Positions 1-9,192 of a stretch of DNA of 64,000 nucleotides are shown here, in pieces. The stretch spans positions 12,226-76,225 of the forward strand of contig CAYQXJ010000017.1 in the NCBI GenBank assembly GCA_964421565.1. The letters run 5' to 3'. The position numbers were made by a program, and so were the translations under genes. Each line of letters starts with the position of its first letter. The stretch's first letter is position 1. The notes below the pieces were generated by a model. That model had not been told where the DNA came from, ran no database searches, and saw nothing but the letters and a program-made list of their open reading frames with translations. The stretch comes from CAYQXJ01 sp964421565 (GTDB taxonomy: Bacteria > Planctomycetota > Brocadiia > SM23-32).

Positions 1-2194
1 TGTACTCCTCAAACGCCGTCCGCTTGCCGTAGCCGTTCTCGCAGACGGTGAGCAGCGAGGCGCCCTCGCGCACGATCGCCATGCCCACCACGCGATCGCC
101 CTTCTTCAGCTTTATCCCTCGCACCCCGCCGGCCGTGCGGCCCATGGGGCGCACGTCGCTTTCGTGGAAGCGGATGGCCTTGCCGCGCGCGGTGCCGAGG
201 GTGACCTCATCCTCGCCGGCCGTCTTGCGCACGCCGATCAATTCGTCGCCTTCGGATAGGTTAATGGCGATGATCCCGCCCGAGCCGCGCTTGCCGAACG
301 CGTCGAGCTGGGTCTTCTTGACGGTGCCCCCCGCCGTCGCCATCAGCAGGTAATAATCCTTGTCGAACTCCTTGACGGGTATCACCCCCGTTATGCGCTC
401 GCCCTCCTCCAGCTCGATCAGGTTGACCAGGGCTCTGCCGCGGGCGGTGCGGCGCATCTCGGGTATAAGGTAGACCTTCAGCCAGTACACAAGCCCGTGG
501 TTGGTGAACAGCATTAGGTAGTCGTGTGTCGAAGCGGTGAAGACATCGCGGACGTAGTCTTCCTCTTTGAGGTCGGCCCCGATCACGCCTTTACCCCCGC
601 GGCCCTGCGCGCGGAAGACATCCGGCGGGGTGCGCTTCACGTAGCCGCCGGCCGTGATGGTGACCACCACGTCCTCCTCCGGTATCAAGTCCTCACGGTC
701 CAGGATCTCCACTGGCCCGCCGAACCGCGTGCGGCGCTCGTCGCCGTAACGTTCCTTCACCTCGAGCAGGTCCTCCCGGATCATACCGAGCACGCGCTCG
801 CGGTTTGCCAGGATGTCGCGGTAGTCGGCTATCTGCCCCTGCAGCTCCTCGTATTCCTGCTCGATTTTGATACGTTCCAGGCCGACGAGCGAGCGCAACT
901 GCATGCTGATGATGGCGTCCACCTGGCGGTCGGTAAGCCCGAACCTCTCGCTCAGCCGGTCGCGGGCCTGCTGCACCTCGTCGCTGCCGCGGATGATCTG
1001 GATGACTTCATCGATGTTGATGATCGCGATCCGCAGCCCTTCCAGCACGTGGGCGCGGTCCTCCGCCTTGCCGAGCAGGTAGGCCGTGCGCCGACGGATC
1101 ACCTCCTCGCGATGGTCCAGGTAGAGCTGGAGCATGCGGGTGATGCTCAACGTCTCCGGCCGCCCGTTGACGATAGCGATCAAGATAATGCTGATGGTGC
1201 ACTGCAGCGGGGTGTGCTGCCAGAGCTGGTTCAGGACGACCTGCTCGTCGGCCTCGCGCTTCAGGTCGATGACCAGCCGCGTGCCTTCCCTGTCGGACTC
1301 GTTGCGGATGTCCTGTACGTCCTGGATGCGGCCGGCCTGGACGACGTCCGCGATCTTCTCCACCAGCGAGTCGCGGTTCGAGTGGTAGGGGGGCTCGTCC
1401 ACGACGATGCTTCGCCGGCCGCCGCGCCCTTCCTCGAAGTGCGTGCTCGCGCGCAGGGTGAGCGTGCCGCGCCCGGTGCTGTAGCCTTCGTAAACGCCCT
1501 CTCGGCCGCAGATGACGCCGCCGTCCGGGAAGTCGGGCCCGGGCATGATCTCCATCACCTCGCGCACCGTCATGTCGGGCTTGTCCATCAGGGCGATCAG
1601 CGCGTCACAGAGCTCGCACAGGTTATGCGGCGGGATGCTGGTGGACATGCCCACGGCGATGCCGGTGGCGCCGTTGGCCAGCAGGTTGGGTATGCGGGCG
1701 GGCAGGACGGACGGCTCTTCCCGCGTGTTGTCGTAGTTACTGACGAAGTCGACGGTGTCCTGGTTCAGATCGCGCAGCAATTCCGCGCCGACTGCGCTCA
1801 ACCGGGCCTCGGTGTAGCGACTGGCCGCCGGGGGGTCGCCGTCGAGCGAGCCGAAATTGCCCTGTCCGTCCACCAGCGGGTAGCGCGTGGTGAAGGGCTG
1901 CCCCATGCGCACCAGCGTGTCGTAGATGGCCAGTTCCCCGTGCGGATGGTAGTTGCCGGATACGTCGCCGACGATCTTGCCGCACTTGCGCGTCTTGGAG
2001 CGAGGGCCGAGGTTCAGCTCGTTCATCGCCACCAGTATGCGCCGCTGCACGGGCTTCAGGCCGTCGCGCACGTCCGGCAACGCCCGCGCGACGATGACGC
2101 TCATGGCGTAGGTAAGGTACGCCTCCTTCATCTCTTCTTCGATGAGCCGCTCTCTCTCGCGCGGCTCATCCATCTCGATAACTTCCTGAGCCAT
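1..2194 (-). CDS. gyrA: DNA gyrase subunit A (3' end outside the window)
   Basis: Breaking and rejoining subunit of gyrase, which introduces negative supercoils together with GyrB. Reading leftward from ATG 2194, preceded by GGAGAGAGG-like bases, gives MAQEVIEMDEPRE and then the typical N-terminal block with ALPDVRDGLKPVQRRIL. The active-site tyrosine is Tyr127 in SRYTEARL. About 731 codons are visible, including the start of the C-terminal beta-pinwheel (repeated blades ending GKRTAFEEY); the stop lies beyond base 1. In the quinolone-resistance region the usual HPHGDSA reads HPHGELA, so Leu88 stands where E. coli has Ser83. The zinc-ribbon gene and gyrB lie upstream on the same strand, probably one operon. 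Confidence 0.97.
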   Translation of the reverse strand, partial: MAQEVIEMDEPRERERLIEEEMKEAYLTYAMSVIVARALPDVRDGLKPVQRRILVAMNELNLGPRSKTRKCGKIVGDVSGNYHPHGELAIYDTLVRMGQPFTTRYPLVDGQGNFGSLDGDPPAASRYTEARLSAVGAELLRDLNQDTVDFVSNYDNTREEPSVLPARIPNLLANGATGIAVGMSTSIPPHNLCELCDALIALMDKPDMTVREVMEIMPGPDFPDGGVICGREGVYEGYSTGRGTLTLRASTHFEEGRGGRRSIVVDEPPYHSNRDSLVEKIADVVQAGRIQDVQDIRNESDREGTRLVIDLKREADEQVVLNQLWQHTPLQCTISIILIAIVNGRPETLSITRMLQLYLDHREEVIRRRTAYLLGKAEDRAHVLEGLRIAIINIDEVIQIIRGSDEVQQARDRLSERFGLTDRQVDAIISMQLRSLVGLERIKIEQEYEELQGQIADYRDILANRERVLGMIREDLLEVKERYGDERRTRFGGPVEILDREDLIPEEDVVVTITAGGYVKRTPPDVFRAQGRGGKGVIGADLKEEDYVRDVFTASTHDYLMLFTNHGLVYWLKVYLIPEMRRTARGRALVNLIELEEGERITGVIPVKEFDKDYYLLMATAGGTVKKTQLDAFGKRGSGGIIAINLSEGDELIGVRKTAGEDEVTLGTARGKAIRFHESDVRPMGRTAGGVRGIKLKKGDRVVGMAIVREGASLLTVCENGYGKRTAFEEY

Positions 2195-2216
2195 CGGCAC
2201 CTCTCTCCAACGGCGG

Positions 2217-3221
2217 TCAGCCGCTGCGCAGCAGGCCTTCGGCTGCTGCGCAGGCGACGGCCCACCGCAAGTAGTTCTCGTAGTCCACGGTCCCCGTGGT
2301 GCGCTGCACGTGCATCAGCCCGCCTGCGGCCACCTGGCGGTAGCTGCGGGGGAAGAACGCCCTCACGGCGTGCCGTTCCACGTCTGCCAGGAACCGCGTG
2401 AAGTTCATGTCGCCACTGCCGAGCACCCGGTCGCCGAGGTAGGCGTAGCGCACCCGCGCCTCCTCGACCACCATCCGATGCAGCCTGCCTTGCGGGTCCT
2501 GCAGCACGAAAGTCGCTCGCGTCGGCAGTTCCACCTTCCGCGTTCGCATGCGATACGCAGCCGCCGATCTGGTAGCCCCGTAGGGCCCGGCAAACCCGGC
2601 AGCGGGGTTCGCCACGTAGCGCACTTCCCGACGGCCGCCATACTTCGGCTTCGTGACAATGCCCGCAACGAGAGCCGTCCATGACAGCGCCCGCACGGTG
2701 CCCTTGCTGTCCATCTGCACGTGGAGCGCCTCGTCATCGAGGTCATATATGCGTTCTATGCGCACCTCGTGCGACAGGTCCGGCACCATGGACATCGGCA
2801 CCACGGCGGCCTCGACGCCTTCCTCGGCGCAGGCGTCCGCCATGTTGCGGGCCGTGTCGGGCGCCAGGCCCTCTGCCAGGATGCCCATGCCGTGCGTCAC
2901 CTGTGTAGCGGCATCACGGCGGACCAGGCCGGTGAAGTTCTGCACAATGGGGCTGAGGGCCATCACGTTCAGCTTCTGTTCCGTACGGCAGCATACCAGG
3001 CAGTTGCCGGCGTCATCCGTAACTTCGAGCGGTGGCGCTTCGAAAGCATCCTCGTCGTAACGGTCAAACGGGCCTGCCGCCTCCTCGCTACCGGACGCAG
3101 CGGCGATAGTGACGCTCCCTCGGCAGACGGGGCATCTCTCACTATGGCCTGCACGCACCCGCGGGAAGGTAAGCAGCGCTCCGCAGTGAGGGCATTCGAC
3201 CTCGAGGTCGAACTCTGCCAC
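2217..3221 (-). CDS. zinc-ribbon protein of unknown function between gyrB and gyrA
   Basis: A 334-residue protein starting at GTG 3221 with a good ribosome site (AGGGAGG about 6 bases before). The N-terminus is a zinc ribbon with Cys10-x2-Cys13 and Cys30-x2-Cys33. The rest (residues 60-330) is a mixed-composition soluble domain I do not recognise; no membrane segment or signal peptide is seen. A stretch near residues 90-145 (ALSPIVQNFTGLV, then a hydrophobic helix) resembles the peptide-binding proteins that track ribosomal proteins only superficially. It sits 39 bases after gyrB and 22 before gyrA, on the same strand, so it is probably cotranscribed with them. Function is unknown. Confidence 0.75.
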   Translation of the reverse strand: MAEFDLEVECPHCGALLTFPRVRAGHSERCPVCRGSVTIAAASGSEEAAGPFDRYDEDAFEAPPLEVTDDAGNCLVCCRTEQKLNVMALSPIVQNFTGLVRRDAATQVTHGMGILAEGLAPDTARNMADACAEEGVEAAVVPMSMVPDLSHEVRIERIYDLDDEALHVQMDSKGTVRALSWTALVAGIVTKPKYGGRREVRYVANPAAGFAGPYGATRSAAAYRMRTRKVELPTRATFVLQDPQGRLHRMVVEEARVRYAYLGDRVLGSGDMNFTRFLADVERHAVRAFFPRSYRQVAAGGLMHVQRTTGTVDYENYLRWAVACAAAEGLLRSG

Positions 3222-3260
3222 GATGGCCCTCCCTTTCCGGGCTGTGCGGCCGGCCCTGCG

Positions 3261-5741
3261 TCATACGTCGAGATCGGTGACCTCCAGCGCGTGCTCTTCG
3301 ATGAACTCGCGGCGGCTCTGCACGTCCTTGCCGGCCAGAATGCTGAAGTATTTATCTGCTTTCACCGCGTCACCGATGGCCACCTGGAGCATCCGGCGGC
3401 TATCCGGGTTGAGAGTGGTCTCTGCCAGTTCCTCGGCATCCATCTCGCCTAATCCCTTGTAGCGCTGGATGTCGAGGCCCCGCCGCCCTGCTTCGGTGAG
3501 CACCGGCACTATGCGGCGCAAAGATGGCACGTCGATCTCCTGGCCATCGGTCCGCACCAGGAACGGCGCTTCAGCGTCCTCCTCCTCGTCCTGCTCGTCC
3601 GGCGCCAACAATTGCTCGGCGGTCACGCCAAACCGTTCCACTCGCTCGATCAACTGCTGTATACGCGGAGCGTCGTCAAAGCGGTAGGGGCGAACGCTGT
3701 TCGGTTCATCCTCCGCATGGCCGTTGCCGGCTTCGATGATCTGGACGTCCTGATCGTGGCGCGACAGCTCCTCGTGGAGGTCGAGGATGAAGGAGTCGTA
3801 TTCGTCCTCGGTGTAGAACAGGTGGCCCTGGCTCTCGCCCGCGGCGTCCACATGGACCATGCTGTAGAGGGGCAGCCGGCCGTCCTCCTCGCGCCTCCAG
3901 GCCAGGTACTCTCGGAAGGGCAGCCCGCGGTTCTCCACCCTCGCGATCATCGACTCCAGCTCGTTCAGCACTTGCAGCAGTTCGCGAAAGCGCCCGGATT
4001 CCAGCTCGGTCACCTCGCCGTTGGCGCGCCAGACCAGGCTGGCATCCTCCGCTCCGTATTCCAACAGCGCCCGCTGCAGTGCCCGATCATCGTAGAGGTA
4101 CTGGCTCTTGCGCCTCCGCGTTACCTTGTAGAGCGGAGCCTGCGCGATGTAGATGTTGCCCCGTTCGATCAGCTCCGACATCTGTCGGAAGAAGAAGGTC
4201 AGGAGCAGCGTGCGGATGTGCGCACCGTCAATGTCCGCGTCGGTCATGATGATAACCTTGCCGTAGCGGAGCTTCGTCGGATCGAACTCCTCCTGCCCGA
4301 TGCCCGTGCCGAGGGCGGTGATGAGGGCGCGAATCTCCTTGTTGCTGAGCATCTTGTCAATACGCGCCTTCTCCACGTTCAGAATGACGCCCTGAAGGGG
4401 GAGTATGGCTTGGAAGGTTCGGTCCCGCCCCATGCTTGCCGTGCCACCCGCGCTCTGCCCCTCGACGATGAACAGCTCGCTGCTGTCGGCGTCCCGGTTG
4501 CTGCAGTCCCGCAGCTTGCCGGGCAGGTTGGTGCTCATCAGGGCGCCCTTGCGCCTGGTCAGCTCGCGCGCCTTGCGGGCGGCCTCTCGCGCTTGAGCCG
4601 CCTCAACCGCCTTATTGATGATGGACTTGGCGCTGGAGGGATTCTCCTCGCAATAGACCGAAAGTCTCTCGTTGAAGAGCTGCTCGACGATGCCGCCGAC
4701 TTCGCGGTTGCCGAGCTTCATCTTCGTCTGGCCCTCGAACTGCGGCTCGGGCAGCTTCACGCTGACGACCGCCGTCAGGCCCTCGCGGTAGTCGTTGCCT
4801 CCCGGGGTGACGTCCTTCAGCACACCTTCCTCGCGCCCGTACTGGTTAAAGCTGCGGGTCAGCGCGCCGCGCAGCCCGCTCAGGTGCGTTCCGCCCTCGA
4901 CGGTGTTAATGTTGTTCGCAAACGAGAAAACCGTTTCGTTGTAGCCGTCGTTGTACTGACAGGCGATCTCCACCAGCGTGTCGCCCTGCTCCGCCTCGAC
5001 GTAGATCACGTCGGGGTGGATCGGATCCTTTCCCTGGTTCAGGTACTCGACGAACTCGCGGATGCCTCCCTCGTAGTAGAACTCATCCTCGCGGCCGCTC
5101 TCTGCCTCGCTGATGGTTATGCGCGTGCCGCTGTTGAGGAAGGCCAGCTCGCGCAGGCGACGGGTTATGATGTCCCATTTGAACTGCGTGGCGTGGAATA
5201 CCTGCGGATCGGGCCGGAATCGCACCCGCGTGCCCCGGCGGTCGGTCTTGCCCCGGTTCTCGACCGGCGTCTTCGCCTCGCCGCGTTCGTAGCGCTGGTA
5301 GTACAGGTGACCGTCGCGCCAGCCGATCTCTGCTTCCAGCCACTCGCTCAGTGCATTCACGCATGAGACGCCAACCCCGTGCAAGCCGGCCGATACCTTG
5401 TAGCTGTCATGGTCGAACTTGCCACCGGCGTTGAGCGTTGTCATCACCACTTCCAGCGCCGGCTTGCCGACTTCCGGATGCATGTCAACCGGTATACCGC
5501 CGCCGTTGTCGGTCACCGAGATGCTGCCGTCCGAGTGCAGAACCACGTCTATGCGATCGCATCGCCCCGCCATGGCCTCATCGATCGCGTTTGCCACGAC
5601 CTCCTCTACCAGATGGTGAAGCCCTCTTTCACTGGTATCGCCGATGTACATGGCGGGCCGCAGCCGAACGTGCTCAATGCCTCCAAGCACCTTGATCGAC
5701 TCTGCTTCGTACGACGCGCCTCTGAGATTCTCTTCAGCCAT
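3261..5741 (-). CDS. gyrB: DNA gyrase subunit B
   Basis: ATPase subunit of gyrase. ATG 5741 follows AGGGGC. Domains in order: GHKL ATPase (RPAMYIGD; VVANAIDEAMAG with the catalytic Glu; ATP-lid region DGSISVTDNGGGIPV and AGLHGVGVSCVNALS), transducer, TOPRIM (FIVEGQSAGG, and the metal-binding DADIDGAHIRTLLL) and the C-terminal signature RYKGLGEM. At 826 residues it is longer than the roughly 640-residue Gram-positive form. The extra acidic segment lies between TOPRIM and RYKGLGEM, the place where E. coli-type GyrB carries its insertion. It lies 14 bases downstream of dciA in a dnaN-dciA-gyrB run. Confidence 0.98.
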   Translation of the reverse strand: MAEENLRGASYEAESIKVLGGIEHVRLRPAMYIGDTSERGLHHLVEEVVANAIDEAMAGRCDRIDVVLHSDGSISVTDNGGGIPVDMHPEVGKPALEVVMTTLNAGGKFDHDSYKVSAGLHGVGVSCVNALSEWLEAEIGWRDGHLYYQRYERGEAKTPVENRGKTDRRGTRVRFRPDPQVFHATQFKWDIITRRLRELAFLNSGTRITISEAESGREDEFYYEGGIREFVEYLNQGKDPIHPDVIYVEAEQGDTLVEIACQYNDGYNETVFSFANNINTVEGGTHLSGLRGALTRSFNQYGREEGVLKDVTPGGNDYREGLTAVVSVKLPEPQFEGQTKMKLGNREVGGIVEQLFNERLSVYCEENPSSAKSIINKAVEAAQAREAARKARELTRRKGALMSTNLPGKLRDCSNRDADSSELFIVEGQSAGGTASMGRDRTFQAILPLQGVILNVEKARIDKMLSNKEIRALITALGTGIGQEEFDPTKLRYGKVIIMTDADIDGAHIRTLLLTFFFRQMSELIERGNIYIAQAPLYKVTRRRKSQYLYDDRALQRALLEYGAEDASLVWRANGEVTELESGRFRELLQVLNELESMIARVENRGLPFREYLAWRREEDGRLPLYSMVHVDAAGESQGHLFYTEDEYDSFILDLHEELSRHDQDVQIIEAGNGHAEDEPNSVRPYRFDDAPRIQQLIERVERFGVTAEQLLAPDEQDEEEDAEAPFLVRTDGQEIDVPSLRRIVPVLTEAGRRGLDIQRYKGLGEMDAEELAETTLNPDSRRMLQVAIGDAVKADKYFSILAGKDVQSRREFIEEHALEVTDLDV

Positions 5742-5755
5742 ACGGCCCCTTTGCC

Positions 5756-6085
5756 TCAGTCATGGCTGCTGTTGCCGAGACAGAACTTCAACGCCGCTAC
5801 GTCGCGGCCGGCCCGTCTCTGCTGTATGGCAGACAGCAACTGCTCTCTCATGAAACCGTTAAGCTCGTGCAGAAGGACTGGCGAATTGACTTCCACTACC
5901 AGTTCGCCGCCTTCGAAAGATCGTATACGCGTCCGCTCCGCAATGGCCTCACCCACAATCGCGGCCCACGCATCCGAGAGGGCCGTGTGCCGTCCCTTCT
6001 GGTGAAACGTCTTCTCGCGCAGCAATTCCTTCAAGACTTCGCCCAGAGTCCTTATTCGGCCGCCCGTCCTCGGCTGCTGGTTCAC
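5756..6085 (-). CDS. dciA: DciA/DUF721 family protein
   Basis: Short (109 residues) DUF721 protein. The family includes DciA, which loads or helps the replicative DnaB helicase in bacteria that lack DnaC. The hallmark is LSDAWAAIVGEAIAERTRIRSF followed by a beta-rich segment ending in HELNGFMREQLL. The start is GTG 6085, which overlaps the dnaN stop in a GTGA junction, indicating translational coupling. Position between dnaN and gyrB is a common place for this family, although recF, which often lies between, is missing here. No N-terminal extension is seen. Confidence 0.88.
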   Translation of the reverse strand: MNQQPRTGGRIRTLGEVLKELLREKTFHQKGRHTALSDAWAAIVGEAIAERTRIRSFEGGELVVEVNSPVLLHELNGFMREQLLSAIQQRRAGRDVAALKFCLGNSSHD

Positions 6086-7194
6086 TGACCCTCCTCTTCG
6101 CGAATGACCGGGCTAACGACATACGTGTAGTCGAGCCCGCTCTTGATCACGCACGGGGAGCGCCGATCGTTGAAGCGCATCTTCACGCTCTCCCTCTCTA
6201 CGATCCCGAGCATCTCCTGCACATAGTCAGGATTCAGGGAGAGGCTGAACTCCTCTCCCTCGTAATCGGCCGCTACTTTCACCTCGCCCTGACCAACATC
6301 CGCCGTCTCCGCCGACACCGTCAGCGCTCCGTCCGTGAACACCAGGTCCACCACGTTGGCCTCTTCCACCGTCATGTAGCTTACCCGCCGAACCGCGCTA
6401 AGGAACTGGTTAGTGGGCAGTTCCGCCTTGATCTTGAACTCTGTCGGAATCACTTCCTTGTAGTTGGGGAACTGCCCCTCCACGAGCTGGCAGGCGATTC
6501 GTGCCACGTCGTTCTCCGCTATCATCTGGTTGTTTGTCGCCGCGAAACGGATTGGTTCCTTGCTGTAAGTTGCAAGGCTCGCTAACCGATCCATTCCCTT
6601 CAGCAGCACGATGAACTCCTGCTCTACCCCGTCAGGGTTCGCCACCTTCTTCTGAGTTTGGGCCAGGCGGGCACCATCGGCTGCGACCAGTTCAATGTTA
6701 TCTCCCGGCCCCACCACGAACAGCACGCCATTGAGCGCATAGCGCCCCTTTTCGCCGGCGGCGGCGAACGCCGTGCGACGTATCATGTAACGCAGCACCT
6801 CGGGGTCCACCTCTACCGCGCCGTCCTCCGGCAATCCCGGGACGTCTGGGAAATCGGAAGGGTCTTCTCCGAGGATGCGGAAGTGGCTCTCGCCAGCCTC
6901 TACGCGCACAGCGCCGTCATCTTCAATGAGCGTAAGCTGTTGCTCGGGAGTCGCCCCAACGATGGGTGCTATGCGTGAATGGGGCAACAGGGCAGAACCT
7001 GTCTCGTCAATTTCGACTCCCGCGACGATGACACGTAGGCCGACCTCGAGGTCCGTTGCCGAGAGCGCGAGCACGTCTTCCAGCGCTTCGACCTTAACAT
7101 TGCGGAAGAGGGGTTGCTGGGTGCTCGAACCGATGACGCTGCCGACTCTTTGGAGGCCCTGATGGAGGGCTTCCTTACCGGCTGTGAATCTCAT
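6082..7194 (-). CDS. dnaN: DNA polymerase III sliding clamp (beta subunit)
   Basis: Ring-shaped processivity clamp of the replicative polymerase, 370 residues, the usual length. ATG 7194 is preceded by AGGAGATATCG. Three clamp folds can be followed; the C-terminal part contains NPDYVQEMLG and a terminal SPVI/R segment where the canonical P-M-R motif would sit, a small deviation. It is first in the dnaN-dciA-gyrB-gyrA cluster and is followed directly by dciA with a 4-base overlap. The upstream non-coding region carries DnaA-box-like sequences and a plausible promoter. Confidence 0.96.
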   Translation of the reverse strand: MRFTAGKEALHQGLQRVGSVIGSSTQQPLFRNVKVEALEDVLALSATDLEVGLRVIVAGVEIDETGSALLPHSRIAPIVGATPEQQLTLIEDDGAVRVEAGESHFRILGEDPSDFPDVPGLPEDGAVEVDPEVLRYMIRRTAFAAAGEKGRYALNGVLFVVGPGDNIELVAADGARLAQTQKKVANPDGVEQEFIVLLKGMDRLASLATYSKEPIRFAATNNQMIAENDVARIACQLVEGQFPNYKEVIPTEFKIKAELPTNQFLSAVRRVSYMTVEEANVVDLVFTDGALTVSAETADVGQGEVKVAADYEGEEFSLSLNPDYVQEMLGIVERESVKMRFNDRRSPCVIKSGLDYTYVVSPVIREEEGQ

Positions 7195-7240
7195 CGATAT
7201 CTCCTGCCTGGAGGGAATGGCGTGCGCTGCTTGGAGCGGA

Positions 7241-7560
7241 GGTCTTTATAAGGGTGTTTCCTTACTCTACAAAAAAAACACTAATCACTACCTACTAATA
7301 GCGCGTACACCGTCGAAACGCCCGGGCTCATGAAGCGTAAAGTCTTACTGTACAACGGCTTACTCCTCCTACTTACACCACTGATAAACGGTTGATAACC
7401 TGTCGAAAACGATCGTCACGGTTGACGCCGACTGTGTGTACCAGGACAAACATGCAAAATGCCATGATTCTCGACAATCAAGTGATGGATTCCGGGCGTG
7501 CAGTGTACGGGATTTCGGGACAAAAGTGACCGGTTATCAACAGCTTTTCGGCAGGTTATA
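7241..7560. other. candidate chromosomal origin (oriC)
   Basis: This non-coding stretch (dnaN start at 7194 to the DUF1015 stop at 7722) is the AT-richest part of the first 12 kb. It holds TTATCAACA at 7534-7542 (one mismatch to the DnaA box TTATCCACA) and, in opposite orientation, TTATCAACC at 7390-7398. An A8 run sits at 7271-7278, followed by CTA triplets at 7281, 7288, 7292 and 7295, which read as TAG repeats on the minus strand, like the DnaA-trio of bacterial origins. Only two boxes are recognisable, so this is an inference from position plus motifs. Bases 7561-7721 hold nothing recognisable. Confidence 0.4.
7245..7272 (-). promoter_or_regulatory. candidate dnaN promoter
   Basis: On the minus strand TTGTAG (7267-7272), 16 bases, then TATAAA (7245-7250). 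A transcript would start near 7238, about 44 bases before the dnaN ATG. It lies in the AT-rich tract of the candidate origin. Confidence 0.45.
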
Positions 7561-7721
7561 TGCATGGAACCCAAACCGGGAAGACAGGGTCTCAAGAGTC
7601 CTCTCTCCTATACAGCATTATACCAGACTCAGGGGGTGCGGGTCAAAGGACCGAGAGTGCCGTAGAGACGGCTCAGAGGGTGTGAGAGGGGCCTTTTCGT
7701 CGATGCGCCGAAGCGGGGCCG

Positions 7722-9053
7722 TCACTCCGGCGAACAGATGTCGCCGAGGGGCTGCGCTGCATCGTCCTGGAAGGGGTATATGAGCAGTCCGGAGAGGACC
7801 TTCGGGAAGAAGTAGGTTGACTTTGGTGGCATGCGCTCGCCGGAGCGGGCGATTTGCTCTACAACGGAGCTTTCCGCCGGCGGCAGCAGGAAGGCCGCGT
7901 CGAACCGGCCACTCTCTACAGCCCAATACATGTCGGCAGCATCGGGAGTGAATACCAGTCGGTCGTTGCCTGACCGGGCCTCTGCCGGCAGCCCGAAGAA
8001 AGGGCCGAGCACCCCATAGTGCAGTAGAGTGACGGGCAGTGTCCGCCACGCCTTCGAATGCTCCGGCAATTCCTCCGCGAGTGGGTCGGCATACTTCGGC
8101 AGCATCACATGCAGACGCTCTGTGCGCGTGTAACAGGCCATCGTGCGGTCTTCCAATTCTGCCGCCACAGCCGGCAGAGATTCCGGCCGGCTAACCTGCG
8201 CCTCGGTCACATCGAACAGCCGCTGCAGGCTCTCCAAAAAGCAGTCCTGGTCGAAGTCCCCTTCTGCCTTTGCCAGGCGGTGAGTGGGCAGTATACGGAG
8301 CCCATCATCGGCGGCGGAGACGGCGTAGAGTAGCAACCAGTCTTCCGGCGCTTTCCCGGGTGGGGCGTCGGGGTCACGATGGGCCTCGCGGTAGGCGAGG
8401 GCAGTCTCATAGCGGTGATGGCCGTCCGCGATAAGCAACTCTCGGTCCCGCAGGACCGCCGCGAGGCGGGCACACGACGCGGGGTCCGTAACGCGCCAGA
8501 CTTCGTAGGCTACCCCCTCCTGCTGGAACTCATAGACAGGCCAGCCCGTGCACTGCTCCTGGAGAGCAGCGACGCCATGGCCCTCCTGGTCCGGATAAAC
8601 GCCGAACACCGGGCTGAGGCTTGCCGCGCATGCTTCGATCAGGCGGAGCCGATCCGCGCGAGGCCCCTCCGTGGTGCGTTCGTGCGGCATTGCCGCGCCG
8701 CATTCCACATCCTCCAACAGGTAGCCGCATAGCAGGCCGTGGCGCGTGTACGTTGAGCCGTTCACTTCGAAAGTTTCACGGCACACGAACAGCGCCGGCT
8801 CATCGTCCTGGAGCAACACCTGCTGCTCGCGCCAACGTTCCAGCAGGCGGGCGGCACGGCGGTATTCTGCGTCGGGCCGCGGCTGGTTGCCCGCTGTGCC
8901 GAGGATGAGCCGAATCACGTTGTGCGGGTCACGCTCGCGCAGCTCCCCCGCAAGCTCGCCGTCGATGACGTCGTACGGCGGCGCCACGACCCGCGAGATG
9001 AAGGATATCTCGCGCGGGTTGTAGCGCAGGGCTCTGAGAGCGGCGATGCGCAT
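7722..9053 (-). CDS. DUF1015 family protein (SerK-like kinase family)
   Basis: Cytosolic 443-residue protein of the DUF1015 family. Some archaeal members (SerK) are free-serine kinases using ADP; the role of bacterial members is mostly untested. Recognisable blocks are the N-terminal ALRYNPREISFISRVVAPPYDVI, the NVIRLILG segment and the conserved ADGHHRYETALAYREA block. The frame is open upstream to 9278, but family similarity begins at MRIAALRALRYNP, so ATG 9053 is the start; no clear ribosome site precedes it. It follows the sigma-like gene by 139 bases on the same strand. Confidence 0.85.
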   Translation of the reverse strand: MRIAALRALRYNPREISFISRVVAPPYDVIDGELAGELRERDPHNVIRLILGTAGNQPRPDAEYRRAARLLERWREQQVLLQDDEPALFVCRETFEVNGSTYTRHGLLCGYLLEDVECGAAMPHERTTEGPRADRLRLIEACAASLSPVFGVYPDQEGHGVAALQEQCTGWPVYEFQQEGVAYEVWRVTDPASCARLAAVLRDRELLIADGHHRYETALAYREAHRDPDAPPGKAPEDWLLLYAVSAADDGLRILPTHRLAKAEGDFDQDCFLESLQRLFDVTEAQVSRPESLPAVAAELEDRTMACYTRTERLHVMLPKYADPLAEELPEHSKAWRTLPVTLLHYGVLGPFFGLPAEARSGNDRLVFTPDAADMYWAVESGRFDAAFLLPPAESSVVEQIARSGERMPPKSTYFFPKVLSGLLIYPFQDDAAQPLGDICSPE

Positions 9054-9192
9054 TGTAGCCAGTCCGAACAGACAGTGCAGGGACGCCGGCGAAGGTCGGC
9101 GCGCCCATGATAGGGCACGGCAGCCGAGCGCGCAAACGCTGCCGGCGTAAGGGGGGCTGCGCCCAGGGGTGTGAAACAGCCTGGAAGGGGCT

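Noticed and set aside
524..2401. 625-residue plus-strand frame opposite gyrA
   Set aside because: It is the antisense of gyrA and has no domain of its own; long antisense frames are common at this GC content.
3612..5366. 584-residue plus-strand frame opposite gyrB
   Set aside because: Mirrors gyrB codons (alanine/leucine/histidine-rich) with no family motif or ribosome site.
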